DNA of 64,000 nt, taken from the NCBI GenBank assembly GCA_023205875.1, contig CP060755.1:1488001-1552000 (forward strand), in the 5' to 3' direction. The stretch's first letter is position 1. Every line of letters begins with the position of its first letter. Source of the stretch: Chloropicon primus. Taxonomy: Eukaryota > Chlorophyta > Chloropicophyceae > Chloropicales > Chloropicaceae. Both the position numbers and the translations under genes were made by a program. This document shows, piece after piece, positions 1 to 9,691 of this stretch. Below the pieces are notes generated by a model. That model was not told where the DNA came from and searched no databases. It worked only from the letters and a program-made list of their open reading frames with translations.

Positions 1-44
1 GCGAGTGAGGGAGTGAGGGAGTGGAAGAGGGAGGGAGGCAGAGA

Positions 45-1562
45 ATGACGCCGAGCACGTCGTCCTTTGGGGGCGGGGGGGAAGGGGGTGGTAGCAGGAA
101 GGTCAAGGATGCGGCGGAGGTCCTGCATAGGAACGAGGCGTACCTCGCGGAGCTCCTTTCGTACAGCTTGGACCGGCTGAACAAAGAGCCCGAATTGTTG
201 AGGGACGACCGGGAAAGGATACAGAGGGAGCTCGAGGAGACGGCGTTCAAGAACTACAAGGCGTTCGTGGCGGCCGCGGAGTGCATCGAGAAAGTGGGGA
301 ATGGTCTGGAGCAAATTGGGAACGACCTTTCGTCGATTCAGGGCAGGGTTCCGGTGATCGAGCAGCAGAGCTCCGAGTACGAGGCCACGCTTGCGGGACA
401 CCTTCGGGAGCAGAAGCAGACCAAGCTCCTGGCCTCGAACGCCGCGCAGGTCCAGGAGATACTGGACGTGACCCAGCTGATGGAGACTTGCATAAAGCAC
501 GGGAGCTACGACGAGACTCTGGACTTGGAAGCCTTCGTGAACAAGCTGACGGTGCTCCACCCGAACGTCGGGATTGTGAGGTCCCTGGAGAGGGAAGCCA
601 AGGACCTCTCGAAGAGGATGCAGTCGCAGCTCTTCTCCCGCCTCAAGGCCAACTTGCAGCTGCCGGAGTGCCTGAGGATCGTTGGTTACCTGAGGCGCAT
701 GGGAAACTTCACGGAGCACGGTTTGAGAGAGGAGTACCTCGAGTGCAGAGACTTTTGGTTCCAGCAGCTCGTGGACGACCTGCCGAGGCACGATCACTAC
801 GCCTTCATCAAGCGGCTGACAGACTTCCACAGGGTCCACCTGTTCGACATCATCATGCAGTACAGGGCGATCTTCTCCTCCAAGGACTCCGCGGGCGGTG
901 GCAGGAAGGGCGCGGGGGGAGCGACGCAGGAGGAGAACTACAGGTACGCCGACCTCCTCCACGTGTGGTCGGCGAGAAGGGTCGACTCGTACCTGAAGCT
1001 GCTCGCCAAGAGCTTGCCGTTCATCCACGAGGGCGCGAACCTGAGCTCTGTCCTCGAGCACTGCATGTATTGCGGGTTGAGCCTGGGAAGGATCGGCCTC
1101 GACTTCCGGTGCCTCCTGGTGCCCATCTTTCAGGAAGCGGTGCGGAGCCTCTTCAGGGGCTCGGTCAAGAGGGCCGTGAAGACGTTCGAGCTGATGCTCG
1201 CGAGTTACAAGTGGCCCAAGGGGAGTCAGGTGGCTGTGTCGTCCGGGCAGGGGAAGGCCGACGAAGCGGGGGGCCCTCCTTACGAACTCATGCAGCACCC
1301 CCCGCTGGCGGTGCTGACCAACGGCTTCCTGGCCTCCTTCAACGAGCTGAGGCACTGCGTCCCAAAGGCCATGTCGGGGGACCTGACGGAGGACCTGAAC
1401 GGGCAACTGAGGGAGGTGGGTCTGGCCCTCAAGTGGTACGGCGTGGTCTCCGACCTCCAGGACGGGGAGAGGCAAAGCTTCCGGAGCCTGTGCGACCAGT
1501 ACAGCAACTGCGTGATCCCTTACCTGAGGCGGAGCTTTGAGGGAATGATGATGAACGAATGA
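45..1562 (+). CDS. COG8: Conserved oligomeric Golgi complex subunit 8 (Dor1 family)
   Basis: Single-exon gene for a 505-residue protein. COG8 is a lobe B subunit of the COG tether, which captures retrograde vesicles at the Golgi. The sequence has the Dor1 pattern: an N-terminal helical part with ELLSYSLDRLNKE, then the family-typical stretch around LPECLRIVGYLRRM (about residue 205) followed by LTDFHRVHLFDIIMQYRAIF (about 255-275). Low-complexity Gly/Ser residues fill the first 20 positions. The start is the ATG at 45; upstream there is only an in-frame GTG. The protein is somewhat shorter than animal COG8 (about 600 aa), mostly at the C-terminus. The window begins within the 5' UTR or promoter. 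Confidence 0.9.
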   Translation: MTPSTSSFGGGGEGGGSRKVKDAAEVLHRNEAYLAELLSYSLDRLNKEPELLRDDRERIQRELEETAFKNYKAFVAAAECIEKVGNGLEQIGNDLSSIQGRVPVIEQQSSEYEATLAGHLREQKQTKLLASNAAQVQEILDVTQLMETCIKHGSYDETLDLEAFVNKLTVLHPNVGIVRSLEREAKDLSKRMQSQLFSRLKANLQLPECLRIVGYLRRMGNFTEHGLREEYLECRDFWFQQLVDDLPRHDHYAFIKRLTDFHRVHLFDIIMQYRAIFSSKDSAGGGRKGAGGATQEENYRYADLLHVWSARRVDSYLKLLAKSLPFIHEGANLSSVLEHCMYCGLSLGRIGLDFRCLLVPIFQEAVRSLFRGSVKRAVKTFELMLASYKWPKGSQVAVSSGQGKADEAGGPPYELMQHPPLAVLTNGFLASFNELRHCVPKAMSGDLTEDLNGQLREVGLALKWYGVVSDLQDGERQSFRSLCDQYSNCVIPYLRRSFEGMMMNE

Positions 1563-2107
1563 ATGAATGAATGATTGAGGGCAAAGCGCGTTGAGGGAAG
1601 GAGGGCATGCGGTGCAAATGCAACTAAAATAATAATACGAGTTTTAACCAACAACCAACCTCCTAGAGGGAGACGGAACAGGAAGCGTTGTTTTACTTTG
1701 TTTTGTTTGTTTGCGTCACCGGTGCGGGTCAGCACGATCGTTCCATCCCCATCCTAGCTAGGGTTTCAGGATCGAAGCAAGGATCGTGGGAACGAGGGAG
1801 CGCGCGCACGACACAAGGGGGGGAGAGCGGAGAGACAACGGGAGCTCGAGCATGCGCGTGTGTGCGCGTGTGAGAGGATGAGGCGCGGGACGAGCATCTT
1901 GCGTGAGAAGACAACAACAACAACGAAAAAAAGCAAGGGTGGCTTGAACACCCAGACTCTACCAAAGAAGGGGGGTGCCGAGGATGCGCAAGCGCATGCA
2001 ACAGCCTTCCAGAAATTATAGCCTGACCTCACTCACATGGAATGATTCTACCAGAAGCCACCCGCATCAAGTGCAAGGCTAGCGGCGACTGATACGGCTC
2101 CGCCTCC
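1563..2107. other. Intergenic: COG8 3' flank and ribokinase 5' flank
   Basis: This 545-bp stretch holds a GAAT tandem run just after the COG8 stop, a purine-rich segment around 1780-1880 and an ACA/ACAA run near 1910. Short open frames on both strands have no recognisable product. I see no tRNA-like B box. It probably contains the COG8 3' UTR and the ribokinase promoter. Confidence 0.4.
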
Positions 2108-3329
2108 ATGATCGCGGGCGCCGCGGCTAAGGTAAGTATGAGCAGCGTTTCGCACCAATTTCCGCTGATATCGCGCGCCGCCAAGAACATTTCCGGAAAC
2201 GTTGTCGTTGTCGCTGGAGCGCGGCCTTTTGGGCTTGGCCTTGGCGTTGGCTTTGCGATCGAGAGAGAGAGGGCGTTGGCACGTTGGCATCCAATCCAGC
2301 GGGACGTCGAGGGCCACTGCACTAGCCATTGCAAAACCAGGGTGTTTGACTTGTCCTGTTCTGCTCTCCATTCCGTCCAAGATTGGGCCCGGAATTGCCT
2401 CGCTGGGGGAGATGAAGCCTTTGGTGGTCGTGGGAAGCGCGAACGCGGACTTCGTGCTGAGCGTGGACCGGCTGCCTTGCCCGGGGGAGACGGTGTCCGC
2501 CTCGGCCTCGGACCTGTTCCCGGGCGGGAAGGGGGCGAACCAGGCGGCTGCGGCGGCGAGGCTCGGGCACGAGACCATCTTCATCGGGCAGCGCGGCGCG
2601 GACGCGAACGGGGACTTCCTCCGAGACGCCCTGGTGGAGAGCGGGGTGAAGGTGCACAGGCTGAAGACCGTCCCAAACTGCAGCACGGGCTCGGCGTACA
2701 TCTTCCTCCAGCCCTCCGGGGAGAACTCGATCGTGATCCTGGGGGGGGCGAACCAGAAGGGGTGGGAGCTCGCGGGGGAGGACGAGGAGGCCATATCCGC
2801 CGCGGGGGCGGTGCTGCTGCAGAGGGAGATCCCGGAGCACGTGAACCTCGCCGTCTCCGAGGTGGCCAAGAGGCACGGGGTCCCAGTGATCCTGGACGCG
2901 GGGGGGGTGGACGCCCCGTTGGACGAGAAGATCCTGCGGAATTTGTCGGTCCTCAGCCCGAACGAGACCGAGCTCGCCAGGTTGACGGGAATGCCGACCG
3001 GCACGGACGGGGAGATGATGAAGGCGGCCCAGTCCCTGCTGTCCCTGGACGTCGGGAAGGTCCTGATCAAGCTCGGTTCCCGGGGCTCGGTCATGGTCTC
3101 GAAGGAGGGCCCGGAGATCAAGCAGCGGGCTCTTCCCGTGGACAAGGTCGCGGACACGACGGGGGCCGGGGACTGCTTCACGGCCGCCTTTGCCGTGGGC
3201 TACGTCCAGGGGTGGCCGCTGGAGAGGTGCATGCTCTTCGCCTCCCAGGCCGCCAGCCTGTGCATCCAGAAGAAGGGCGCCATGGTCAGCCTGCCCTTCG
3301 CCAACGAGATGCCTCTACAGGGCGCGTAA
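2108..3329 (+). CDS. RBKS: Ribokinase (PfkB family)
   Basis: Predicted exons 2108-2131 and 2382-3329 encode 323 residues. The enzyme phosphorylates D-ribose to ribose-5-phosphate. The ribose-binding N-terminus reads GSANADFVLSVDRLPCPGET followed by GGKGANQAAAAARLG; the PfkB signature DTTGAGDCFTAAF with catalytic Asp lies near the C-terminus, after NETE. The 5' exon (8 codons) ends at a GTAAGT donor; the acceptor at 2380-2381 follows a long pyrimidine tract and joins in frame 10 residues before the conserved MKPLVVVGSAN. If that splice is wrong, translation would begin at the ATG at 2412, which still gives a complete kinase. The TAA stop lies inside a second donor-like sequence (see findings). 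Confidence 0.88.
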
Positions 3330-3479
3330 GTGCGTGTGTGTGTGTGTGCAGGGGGGGGCGAGGGCCATCACCCGCGTCTTTTATTTTATTTTGTTTTCAG
3401 ATATATCGTATTACTGTTTCGTATTGTTACAAAGCGTCGGGCTCCCAAAGGTGACGCGCTCCCCCTTCTTCCCAAACGC

Positions 3480-4265
3480 TTAAACCTTCTCGGAGGACGC
3501 GAACTCGATGGTGTACATCTTCGCCAGAGAGTTGAACCCCCGAACGTCCCCCGCCCGCAGGAGGTTGCCAGCGTCGCAGTTCAGAGGGCTGCTCGGTTCC
3601 GGTGCGGAGAGAAGCGCGAGCACGGCTTGGCACACCGACTGCAGGGTCCACGCCGGGCTCCACGCCGTCTTGAGTATGTCCAGGCACACCTGACCCGTCT
3701 TGAAGTGGATGTTGGGGTGGAAAATCTTCGTCCTGAACCGCACGGCGGGGGGGACCAAAGGATAGTCCTGCGGGACCCGAATGTCCAGTTCGAACGTCCC
3801 GTTCTCGTAGCACGTCTCGGAGGGGCCCTGGCGAAGCACAAAGTTTGTTCGTTTGACGCGGAGGAAGGAGGGAGAGAAGTTGACGTTGGCGTGAGCGCTG
3901 GGAATCATCATCGGAACGTGCAGTCGAAGCCGCCGAAGAGGTGGTTCGGGTGGCTTACCTTGAGCACCGCGGACCAGTGGAAGATATTCGACTCGTCCGG
4001 GGCCATTTCTATGCCCTCGGAGGCATTGCTCCTCTGCTGGAACTCCTTGAGCTCCTGGTGACGAGAGAGCGAGAGAGAGCGAGAGAGAGAGCAAAGCAGA
4101 GGAGCAGAGAGATTTTTTGACGCTGTTAGCGCGAAAGAAAAACACGTTCGACGTTCGACGACGTACGGGACCGTTTCGGTTTCGGTTTCGGGAGTTCGCG
4201 GTGTCCGGACGCCCCGACCTCTCCGCTCGCACTCGCACTCTCACCCTAAACAGTCTCGTCGTCAT
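3480..4265 (-). CDS. PEX4: Peroxin-4, peroxisomal ubiquitin-conjugating enzyme (plant UBC21 type)
   Basis: Three exons on the minus strand, 4245-4265, 3959-4054 and 3480-3827, all joined in phase 0, encode 154 residues. PEX4 is the E2 that monoubiquitinates the import receptor PEX5 at the peroxisome membrane. The UBC fold is complete: HPN (in FHPNIHF), active-site Cys in TGQVCLDILK, and the plant-PEX4 signature WSPAWTLQSVCQAVLALL followed by SPLNCDAGNLLR and GDVRGFNS. The first exon supplies only seven residues (MTTRLFR). Introns are 190 and 131 nt; the GA-rich run at 4061-4092 is the pyrimidine tract of intron 1 on the coding strand. It is convergent with ribokinase, the two stop codons being 150 bp apart. 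Confidence 0.9.
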   Translation of the reverse strand: MTTRLFRVRVRVRAERSGRPDTANSRNRNRNGPVRRRTSNVFFFRANSVKKSLCSSALLSLSLSLALSSPGAQGVPAEEQCLRGHRNGPGRVEYLPLVRGAQGKPPEPPLRRLRLHVPMMIPSAHANVNFSPSFLRVKRTNFVLRQGPSETCYENGTFELDIRVPQDYPLVPPAVRFRTKIFHPNIHFKTGQVCLDILKTAWSPAWTLQSVCQAVLALLSAPEPSSPLNCDAGNLLRAGDVRGFNSLAKMYTIEFASSEKV

Positions 4266-4412
4266 CCCCGCGCAGCGTCAGCGTCTCCTTCGACTGATGA
4301 CTCCTTGGTAATGTCGTTCGTTGAAAAAATATCTCTCTATCCAAAAAGAAACTTCTGGCTGGGAAGAGCCAGCACGATCTCGATCTGAGGAGTGCACAAG
4401 AGAGCGAGGGGG
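4266..4412. promoter_or_regulatory. Divergent promoter region, PEX4 / CSP41b
   Basis: Only 147 bp separate the start codons of two divergently transcribed genes, so both core promoters must lie here or within the transcribed 5' ends. No convincing TATA box is visible. Confidence 0.4.
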
Positions 4413-5495
4413 ATGATGGTGACGAGCGTGACGAACGGGATGTTCGCGAGGTCCGCGAGGGCGGGCGCGAGGAGGGCGAGGTTGGCCCCGCGGATGATGG
4501 CAGCGACGACCTCGCCGAAGAAGATCCTGATGCTTGGCGGGACGAGGTTCATCGGGGTGTACCTCGCCCGCTTGCTTGTGGACGAGGGGCACGAGGTCAC
4601 CCTGATGACCCGCGGGAAGAGCCCGGTGACGACGATGATCCCGGACGACACGCCCGAGTCGTACGAGGAGTACGCCAAGTCGGTGAACCACATCGCGGTG
4701 GACAGGAAGGACGCTGGCGCGGTCGAGTCGAAGCTCCGGGGCGCTAGCTTCGACGTCGTGTACGACATCAACGCGAGGGAGAAGGAGGACATCCTCCCGA
4801 TCCTGAGCTCCCTCCCCAACCTCGACCAGTATATCTTGTGCTCCTCGGCGGGGGTGTACAAGAAGAGCGACATCATGCCCCACTGCGAGGTGGACGAGAC
4901 CGACCCCCAGAGCCGGCACAAGGGGAAGCTGAACATGGAGGCTCACCTCGAGAGCTGCGGCGCCAACTTCACCAGCGTCAGGCCCGTTTACATTTACGGT
5001 CCGCTGAATTACAACCCCGTCGAGGAGTGGTTCTTCCACCGCATCGCATCGGGCAGGCCGATCCCGGTGCCAGGGAACGGGAAGCAGATCACCCAGCTTG
5101 GTCACGTGAAGGACCTCGCCACCGCCTTTGTCAAGTGCCTCGGCAACGAGAAGGCCAGGAACCAGATCTACAACATCAGCGGGGAGCGCGTCGTGACTTT
5201 CGACGGGATCGCCAAGGCCTGCGCCCTTGCCGCCGGCGCGCCCGAGCCCGAGCTCGTCCACTTCGACGCCGCGGACTACGACTTTGGCGGCAAGAAGGCT
5301 TTCCCGATGAGGGACCAGCACTTCTTCACTTCTGTCGAGAAGGCGATGGAGGATCTAGACTGGAAGCCCGAGTTCGACTTGGTGGCGGGCCTCACCGACT
5401 CTTACCAGAAGGACTTTGGCAGAGGAACCTTCCGCAAGGCGGCCGACTTCACCGTCGACGACATGATCCTCGACAAGTTGAAGGTCATGACTTGA
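4413..5495 (+). CDS. CSP41B: Chloroplast stem-loop-binding protein of 41 kDa, CSP41b type
   Basis: Single exon, 360 residues. CSP41b is an atypical short-chain dehydrogenase/epimerase-fold protein that binds and stabilises chloroplast mRNAs and rRNAs. After a basic, Arg/Ala-rich transit-peptide-like segment (about residues 1-33) the Rossmann start KKILMLGGTRFIGVYLARLL appears, followed by SSAGVYKKSD, RPVYIYGPLNYNP (YxxxK site not conserved, as usual in this family) and GHVKDLATAFV. The C-terminal DFxxDD/MILDKLK ending also matches plant CSP41b. The start is the first ATG after a stop-bounded 5' region; a GTG seven codons upstream was not used. It supports assignment to a plastid-bearing green lineage. 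Confidence 0.92.
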   Translation: MMVTSVTNGMFARSARAGARRARLAPRMMAATTSPKKILMLGGTRFIGVYLARLLVDEGHEVTLMTRGKSPVTTMIPDDTPESYEEYAKSVNHIAVDRKDAGAVESKLRGASFDVVYDINAREKEDILPILSSLPNLDQYILCSSAGVYKKSDIMPHCEVDETDPQSRHKGKLNMEAHLESCGANFTSVRPVYIYGPLNYNPVEEWFFHRIASGRPIPVPGNGKQITQLGHVKDLATAFVKCLGNEKARNQIYNISGERVVTFDGIAKACALAAGAPEPELVHFDAADYDFGGKKAFPMRDQHFFTSVEKAMEDLDWKPEFDLVAGLTDSYQKDFGRGTFRKAADFTVDDMILDKLKVMT

Positions 5496-5628
5496 TTCAG
5501 CGCGAGCACCGGACGTCCCGGCGCGTGAACGTCAAGTGATTCAAGCGTCCGTAGTTATCCTTCCCCAAATACACTGTGTAGAGGCTGTAGAAGATTGTTT
5601 TTTTTTTTGCGATCAGAGTAGACGATCG

Positions 5629-5633
5629 TGTAA
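5629..5633 (+). terminator. TGTAA candidate polyadenylation signal of CSP41b
   Basis: TGTAA lies about 135 nt after the stop codon. Green algae commonly use this pentamer as a poly(A) signal. Assignment rests on the motif alone. Confidence 0.4.
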
Positions 5634-5716
5634 CGAGTAAGTGCCCTTTACTTAGCTTTGTTCTGTTTATTATTACAAGGGTTAGATGTTTAGAGTACGT
5701 GGCACACGAAAAAAAC

Positions 5717-6804
5717 TCAGGTGATCACCAGGACAGTCTTCTTGAACTTTGCCTTTGCGGCCGGGTACTCGCTGATGCTCGCGATCAGGTTGTCCGTATT
5801 CGATTTCTGGGAAGAGGGAACGAGGGAAAGAAAGGCGCGTCAGTGTCGCTGTCAGGGCCGGAACTTGAAAAAAACATCGAAAGATGACGTACCAGCTGGG
5901 CGGAGGGCGAGTACTGGAGCTTCATCAGGTCCTCCGTGCACGCGTTCGAGATTCTCTCCTTGGCCTCCAGCTCCGTGCTGAGTCCCAGCAGAGCCGCCAT
6001 CGCCAGCGTCTGGGTCTCTTCCTCCTGAATTTGGAGGCAGGTCGCAATGATCTCCACCCCGCTGGAGCCTATCACGGCGTCTTTGCCCTCGTAGCATCGG
6101 CAGAGCTGCATGACGGTGAAGATGCAAGCGTTCTTAAACACGAGGGACTTGTTCTGCTTCAGGCCTTCGAGGAGGTTGTCTATGCCGTTGGCGAGGACCT
6201 GCCGCACCCCCTCGTCCTCTCTCGACAGATTCCCCAGGGTATGGGCCGAGAACTCCCGCGCCTTCATGTCCTCGCTCGTCAGCAGCTTGCACAGAGTCAG
6301 CACCAGGGCCCCCTCGCCCAACAGCTTGGGGACGATGTCCCTGTTCGCCGCGAGGCCGGACAGGCACTCCGCGACCGCGCCAGGCACCGAGTCCACGTTG
6401 CTCAGCAGGGCCTTGACGATTCCGGAGTCGTACAAGAACTCCCTCGTGGGCGTGAAGTCGAAGAGCTTCTTCACTGCCGTGCAAGTCGCTGTCTTGATGT
6501 CGTTATCCGTGCCCGAGAGAAGGTCAAGGAAGACCAGCCTGTCCTCGCATTTGAGAACCTCGGCCTTGCGGACGTCGTCGACTATCGCGGTCAGAAACAG
6601 GGCCAGCGTCTTGAGCTTCTTCTCCGACGTGGACTCCCCCGACGAGAGTATCCTCAGCAACTTTGGCACGTATCTTTGACCGAAAGCAGGGGAAATGATA
6701 TCTTTCGGTGGTGGCGCCTTGTATATCCCAAGGTCCGAGTTCAGGTCCTCCAAGAACTCGCTCGTCAGGTGGAGACTCGATTGGCTGGTCAACGGCCCGG
6801 ACAT
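5717..6804 (-). CDS. Armadillo-repeat protein
   Basis: Two exons, 5893-6804 and 5717-5806, encode 333 residues. The protein is a run of ARM/HEAT-like helical repeats; typical repeat cores are SGIVKALLSNVDSVPGAVAE, GEGALVLTLCKLLTS and AREFSAHTLGNLSRED. The 86-nt intron (GTACGT donor) lies near the 3' end and joins SPSAQL to KSNTDNLIAS. The start chosen is ATG at 6804 (MSGPLTSQSS); the frame is open a little further up but offers no ATG, and an acceptor-like site lies just above, so a 5' exon is possible. No specific ARM family was recognised; a scaffold or adaptor role is the only inference. It is divergent from eEF1B-gamma. Confidence 0.75.
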
Positions 6805-7076
6805 CTTTCCTTTCTGCTGCAAGGACACCTCCAACTCCTCCGCTGCAACAGAAGGCAACCTAAGTCAATGATGATGGGGTCCTGCAGATGAAGTCCAAGG
6901 AAGAAGATTTCCAAATGGGAAGGTCGTGGAAATTTTGATTTTGAGGGTGTTTGGTTTGGAGAGCCGGCGGCGGAGGGGGACGATCAGAAACCGCGAGAGA
7001 AGCGTCGTCCTTCGAGGGAACGCGCGAGAACACTCCGAGAGAGAGAGAGAGAGAAAAGAGAGAAAAGAGAGACAAG

Positions 7077-8339
7077 ATGACCTTGACTTTGTTCTCCTTC
7101 AACGGCGACAAGAACGCCTACAAGGCCCTCGTTGCCGCCAAGTACAACGGGGTGGACATTGAGCTGTCGAAGAACTTCGAGCTCGGCGTGTCCAACAAGA
7201 AGCCCGAGTTCTTGAAGATGAGCCCAACCGGAAAGGTTCCCGTGCTCAAGACCGGCGAGGGTGCCATCTTCGAGTCCAACGCCATCGCGAGATACGTCGC
7301 CAGGATCACCGACAAGGGTTTGTACGGCGCCACCGCCCTCGACCTCGGCGTCATCGAGCAGTGGATTGACTTCTGCACCAACGAGATCGACGCCCCACTT
7401 TTGAGCTGGGTGTTGCCTCTTCAGGGAGTCTGGCCCTACAACAAGGCCAAGGAGGACGCGGCCAAGGAGGCGCTCAAGAAGAGCCTCACCGTGCTCAACG
7501 ACCACCTCAAGAAGAACACCTTCCTCGTCGCCGATAGGATTACTCTTGCTGACATCATCTGCGTCTGCAACCTGTTCGAGGGCATGAAGAGCGTCTTCGA
7601 CGACAACTTCAGGAAGCCATACCCTTGCGTCGAGAGGTACTTCGTGACTTGCGTCAACCAGCCTCAGTTCAAGGCCGTCGTCGGCAGCTTCACCCTCTGC
7701 AAGACCGCCATCAAGCTCCAGAAGGCCGCCAAGCCAAAGAAGGAGAAGAAGGAGCAGCCAAAGAAGAAGGAGCAGCCAAAGCCTGCTGCCCCAAAGAAGG
7801 AGGCCAAGCCAAAGAACCCATTGGACGCCCTCCCACCTTCCAAGATGGTCATGGACGCCTGGAAGAGGTTGTACTCCTGCGCCCCAGCGAACGACTTCAA
7901 GAACGTCGCCTGCGGCAGGTTCTGGAACGGAGGTGCTGTGCCAAAGAGCACCAGCGGAGAGGTCTTCTCCGGCTTCGACCCAGAGGGCTACTCCCTCTGG
8001 TTCTGTGACTACAAGTACAACGACGAGAACACTGTTAACTTCATGGTCATGAACAAGGTCGGTGGATTCTTGCAGCGTATGGAGCCCCACAGAAAGCACT
8101 GCTTCGGTGTCATGTGCATCTTGCAGAAGGAGAAGATCTTCCCAATTGTCGGAGTTTGGGTGTTCAGGGGACAGGAGATTCCTCCTAACGTTCTGGCCGA
8201 GTGCGGAGACATTGAGCTCTACAACTGGACCAAGTGCGACTACAAGGACCCTAAGGTCAAGGAGCGTATTGAGGATATGTTCTGCCAGGTCGACGTCGTC
8301 GACGGCCTCGACCACATCGACTGCAAGGTCTTCAAGTAA
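7077..8339 (+). CDS. EEF1G: Translation elongation factor 1B gamma subunit
   Basis: Single exon, 420 residues. eEF1B-gamma is the structural subunit of the guanine-nucleotide exchange complex that recharges eEF1A. An N-terminal glutathione-S-transferase fold (residues 1-about 205, with GKVPVLKTGEG and ESNAIARY) is joined by a Lys/Pro/Ala-rich linker (about 215-260, repeated KKEQPK units) to the EF1G domain (about 262-420), with the characteristic FWNGGAVPKST, GYSLWFCDYKYNDENT and QRMEPHRKHCFG. Codon choice is unusually uniform, as expected of a highly expressed gene. A GA dinucleotide run (7038-7054) sits just ahead of the start codon. Confidence 0.97.
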   Translation: MTLTLFSFNGDKNAYKALVAAKYNGVDIELSKNFELGVSNKKPEFLKMSPTGKVPVLKTGEGAIFESNAIARYVARITDKGLYGATALDLGVIEQWIDFCTNEIDAPLLSWVLPLQGVWPYNKAKEDAAKEALKKSLTVLNDHLKKNTFLVADRITLADIICVCNLFEGMKSVFDDNFRKPYPCVERYFVTCVNQPQFKAVVGSFTLCKTAIKLQKAAKPKKEKKEQPKKKEQPKPAAPKKEAKPKNPLDALPPSKMVMDAWKRLYSCAPANDFKNVACGRFWNGGAVPKSTSGEVFSGFDPEGYSLWFCDYKYNDENTVNFMVMNKVGGFLQRMEPHRKHCFGVMCILQKEKIFPIVGVWVFRGQEIPPNVLAECGDIELYNWTKCDYKDPKVKERIEDMFCQVDVVDGLDHIDCKVFK

Positions 8340-8379
8340 GTCATTAAAGCCTTTCCTTTTAGCTTTGAATAAATTCCTT

Positions 8380-8913
8380 TCATTCGAAGAGCTCAGACAA
8401 GATCAGGGGTATCTCCTCCACCGCCGCTCCCGCCAAACCCTCTAGGGATTTGAGCATGGACACCTCGTTGGCCGCGAGCACGTTGATCAGGATGCCCCCC
8501 TCGGCCACGCAAGTGGCCCTGAGCTGTTGCTCCTCCTTCCTCGACGGAATGTCGTAGCTGACGAGAAGCCTGACGCGAGTCCTGAGCTCCCCCGAGGCAG
8601 GCACAGGCATGCACACGTCAGAGGACACCAATACCGCCATCTTGCTCCTCGATCCCCCAGCCCCACTCGTTTCGTTGAACCCCTCCAGAACGCTCCGCCG
8701 CCACCCAGAGTGCATGTCCGAATGGAGGAAGGAGGTCTCGTACCCGAGCGAAGATATGGACGACACGAGCTCGTCCAACGTGTCTCGGCTGTTCGCGACA
8801 ACCACTACGCTCAAGGTCGGTTCCTGCGCGTCCAACTCGTTCAACAAGTTCGTCAGTGTGGGGAGCTTCATGGCTGGGTTTCCCACCGCAAGGTAATAGT
8901 GACGGTGCCCCAT
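8380..8913 (-). CDS. Stand-alone degenerate helicase-C domain protein (DEAD-box related)
   Basis: Single exon, 177 residues. The whole protein resembles only the second RecA lobe of DEAD-box helicases: HYYLAVGNPAMKLPTLTNLL, then VVVVANSRDTLDEL (motif IV position), LGYETSFLHSDM (where active helicases have the Ia-like LHGxM), MAVLVSSDVCMPV in place of the motif V ATDVxARG, and VSYDIPSRKEEQQLRA where YVHRxGRxGR should follow. No lobe 1 (no Walker A or DEAD box) is present nearby. An ATPase-dead RNA- or protein-binding role is the inference. The start ATG at 8913 lies 120 bp from the divergent PIG-Y start codon. Confidence 0.7.
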   Translation of the reverse strand: MGHRHYYLAVGNPAMKLPTLTNLLNELDAQEPTLSVVVVANSRDTLDELVSSISSLGYETSFLHSDMHSGWRRSVLEGFNETSGAGGSRSKMAVLVSSDVCMPVPASGELRTRVRLLVSYDIPSRKEEQQLRATCVAEGGILINVLAANEVSMLKSLEGLAGAAVEEIPLILSELFE

Positions 8914-9033
8914 ATCGCTCTCCTCCTGCCCTTACACCATCCCTATCGCTCCCCGTACTCCCTGCGCTCCTCGTACCCCTCACACTGGCCTCCCTGCAAA
9001 TTATTTTTCCCTCCCTCCTCGTTCGTTCTACTG

Positions 9034-9670
9034 ATGGAAGGTGGAGCGAACTGGCGAAGGGTCTCTTCAACACACAGCTTCGAGGTAGGCGGGCGTGGGA
9101 ACGGCGCGGGCGCTGCTTTGAGACCCTAAGGTCTCGTTTTCCTGTCCGAAGAACGCGCGACGGACGGCGAGATGGACGGTGCACTCACGAATCTGTCTGC
9201 TTGTCTGACACAACATCCTGTTTGGATTTCTGCAGGACTTGAGCCTCACAGTCTCGAAGAGGTCGCGCTTCGTTGCTGCTGTGCGAGGGTAAGTGTCCTC
9301 GCTTCGATTTCTCTCCCTCGACTCTCAAGGCGGCGCGCGGAAGGGCTGACACCACCGTTTTTGCTCCCATTAGGCTGGCCCTGGTTGCCTTGGGTCTGAG
9401 CTTCGGGATCCTTTCGATTCGGTTGATAGTCCGCGCTGGGCTGCGGCAGGAGGATCAAAGTGGGAGCAAGTGGGCCGGCACGTTCGATACCGGCAGGTAC
9501 TATAGTCTGCTCCTGCCTCTGACCGTGCCGACCGTGATCGTCCTGGTAAGTCAAGAAGAAGAAACCCTTTTTGCGTTTGTTGGGAGACTGGCAAGCTGAC
9601 GGCAACTTTGCGCACGCAGGTCACGGTCCACTGGGTGCACATGAAGCTTCTTAAACACGCATACGCATGA
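9034..9670 (+). CDS. PIGY: PIG-Y-like subunit of GPI-N-acetylglucosaminyltransferase
   Basis: Four small exons, 9034-9084, 9236-9288, 9374-9545 and 9620-9670, give 108 residues. PIG-Y is a two-helix ER membrane subunit of the complex that transfers GlcNAc to phosphatidylinositol, the first step of GPI-anchor synthesis. Two hydrophobic segments are visible: LALVALGLSFGILSIRLIV (about 36-54) and YYSLLLPLTVPTVIVLVTVH (about 73-92), the second followed by WVHMKLLKHAYA. The block YSLLLP-x-T-x-P and the ending W-x-x-x-KL-x-(K/R)H match the family. Introns are 151, 85 and 74 nt with GTAGGC, GTAAGT and GTAAGT donors. The stop codon is 21 bp from the next start codon. Confidence 0.78.
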
Positions 9671-9691
9671 GAAGGGGCTGAGAAGAGGCTG

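Noticed and set aside
1563-2107. Possible tRNA or snRNA gene in the gap after COG8
   Set aside because: No A/B-box pair, cloverleaf or snRNA motif could be found by eye.
2202-2411. Upstream extension of ribokinase from a TTG
   Set aside because: TTG is not a likely eukaryotic start, and the stretch is explained as an intron between the exon at 2108-2131 and the acceptor at 2380-2381.
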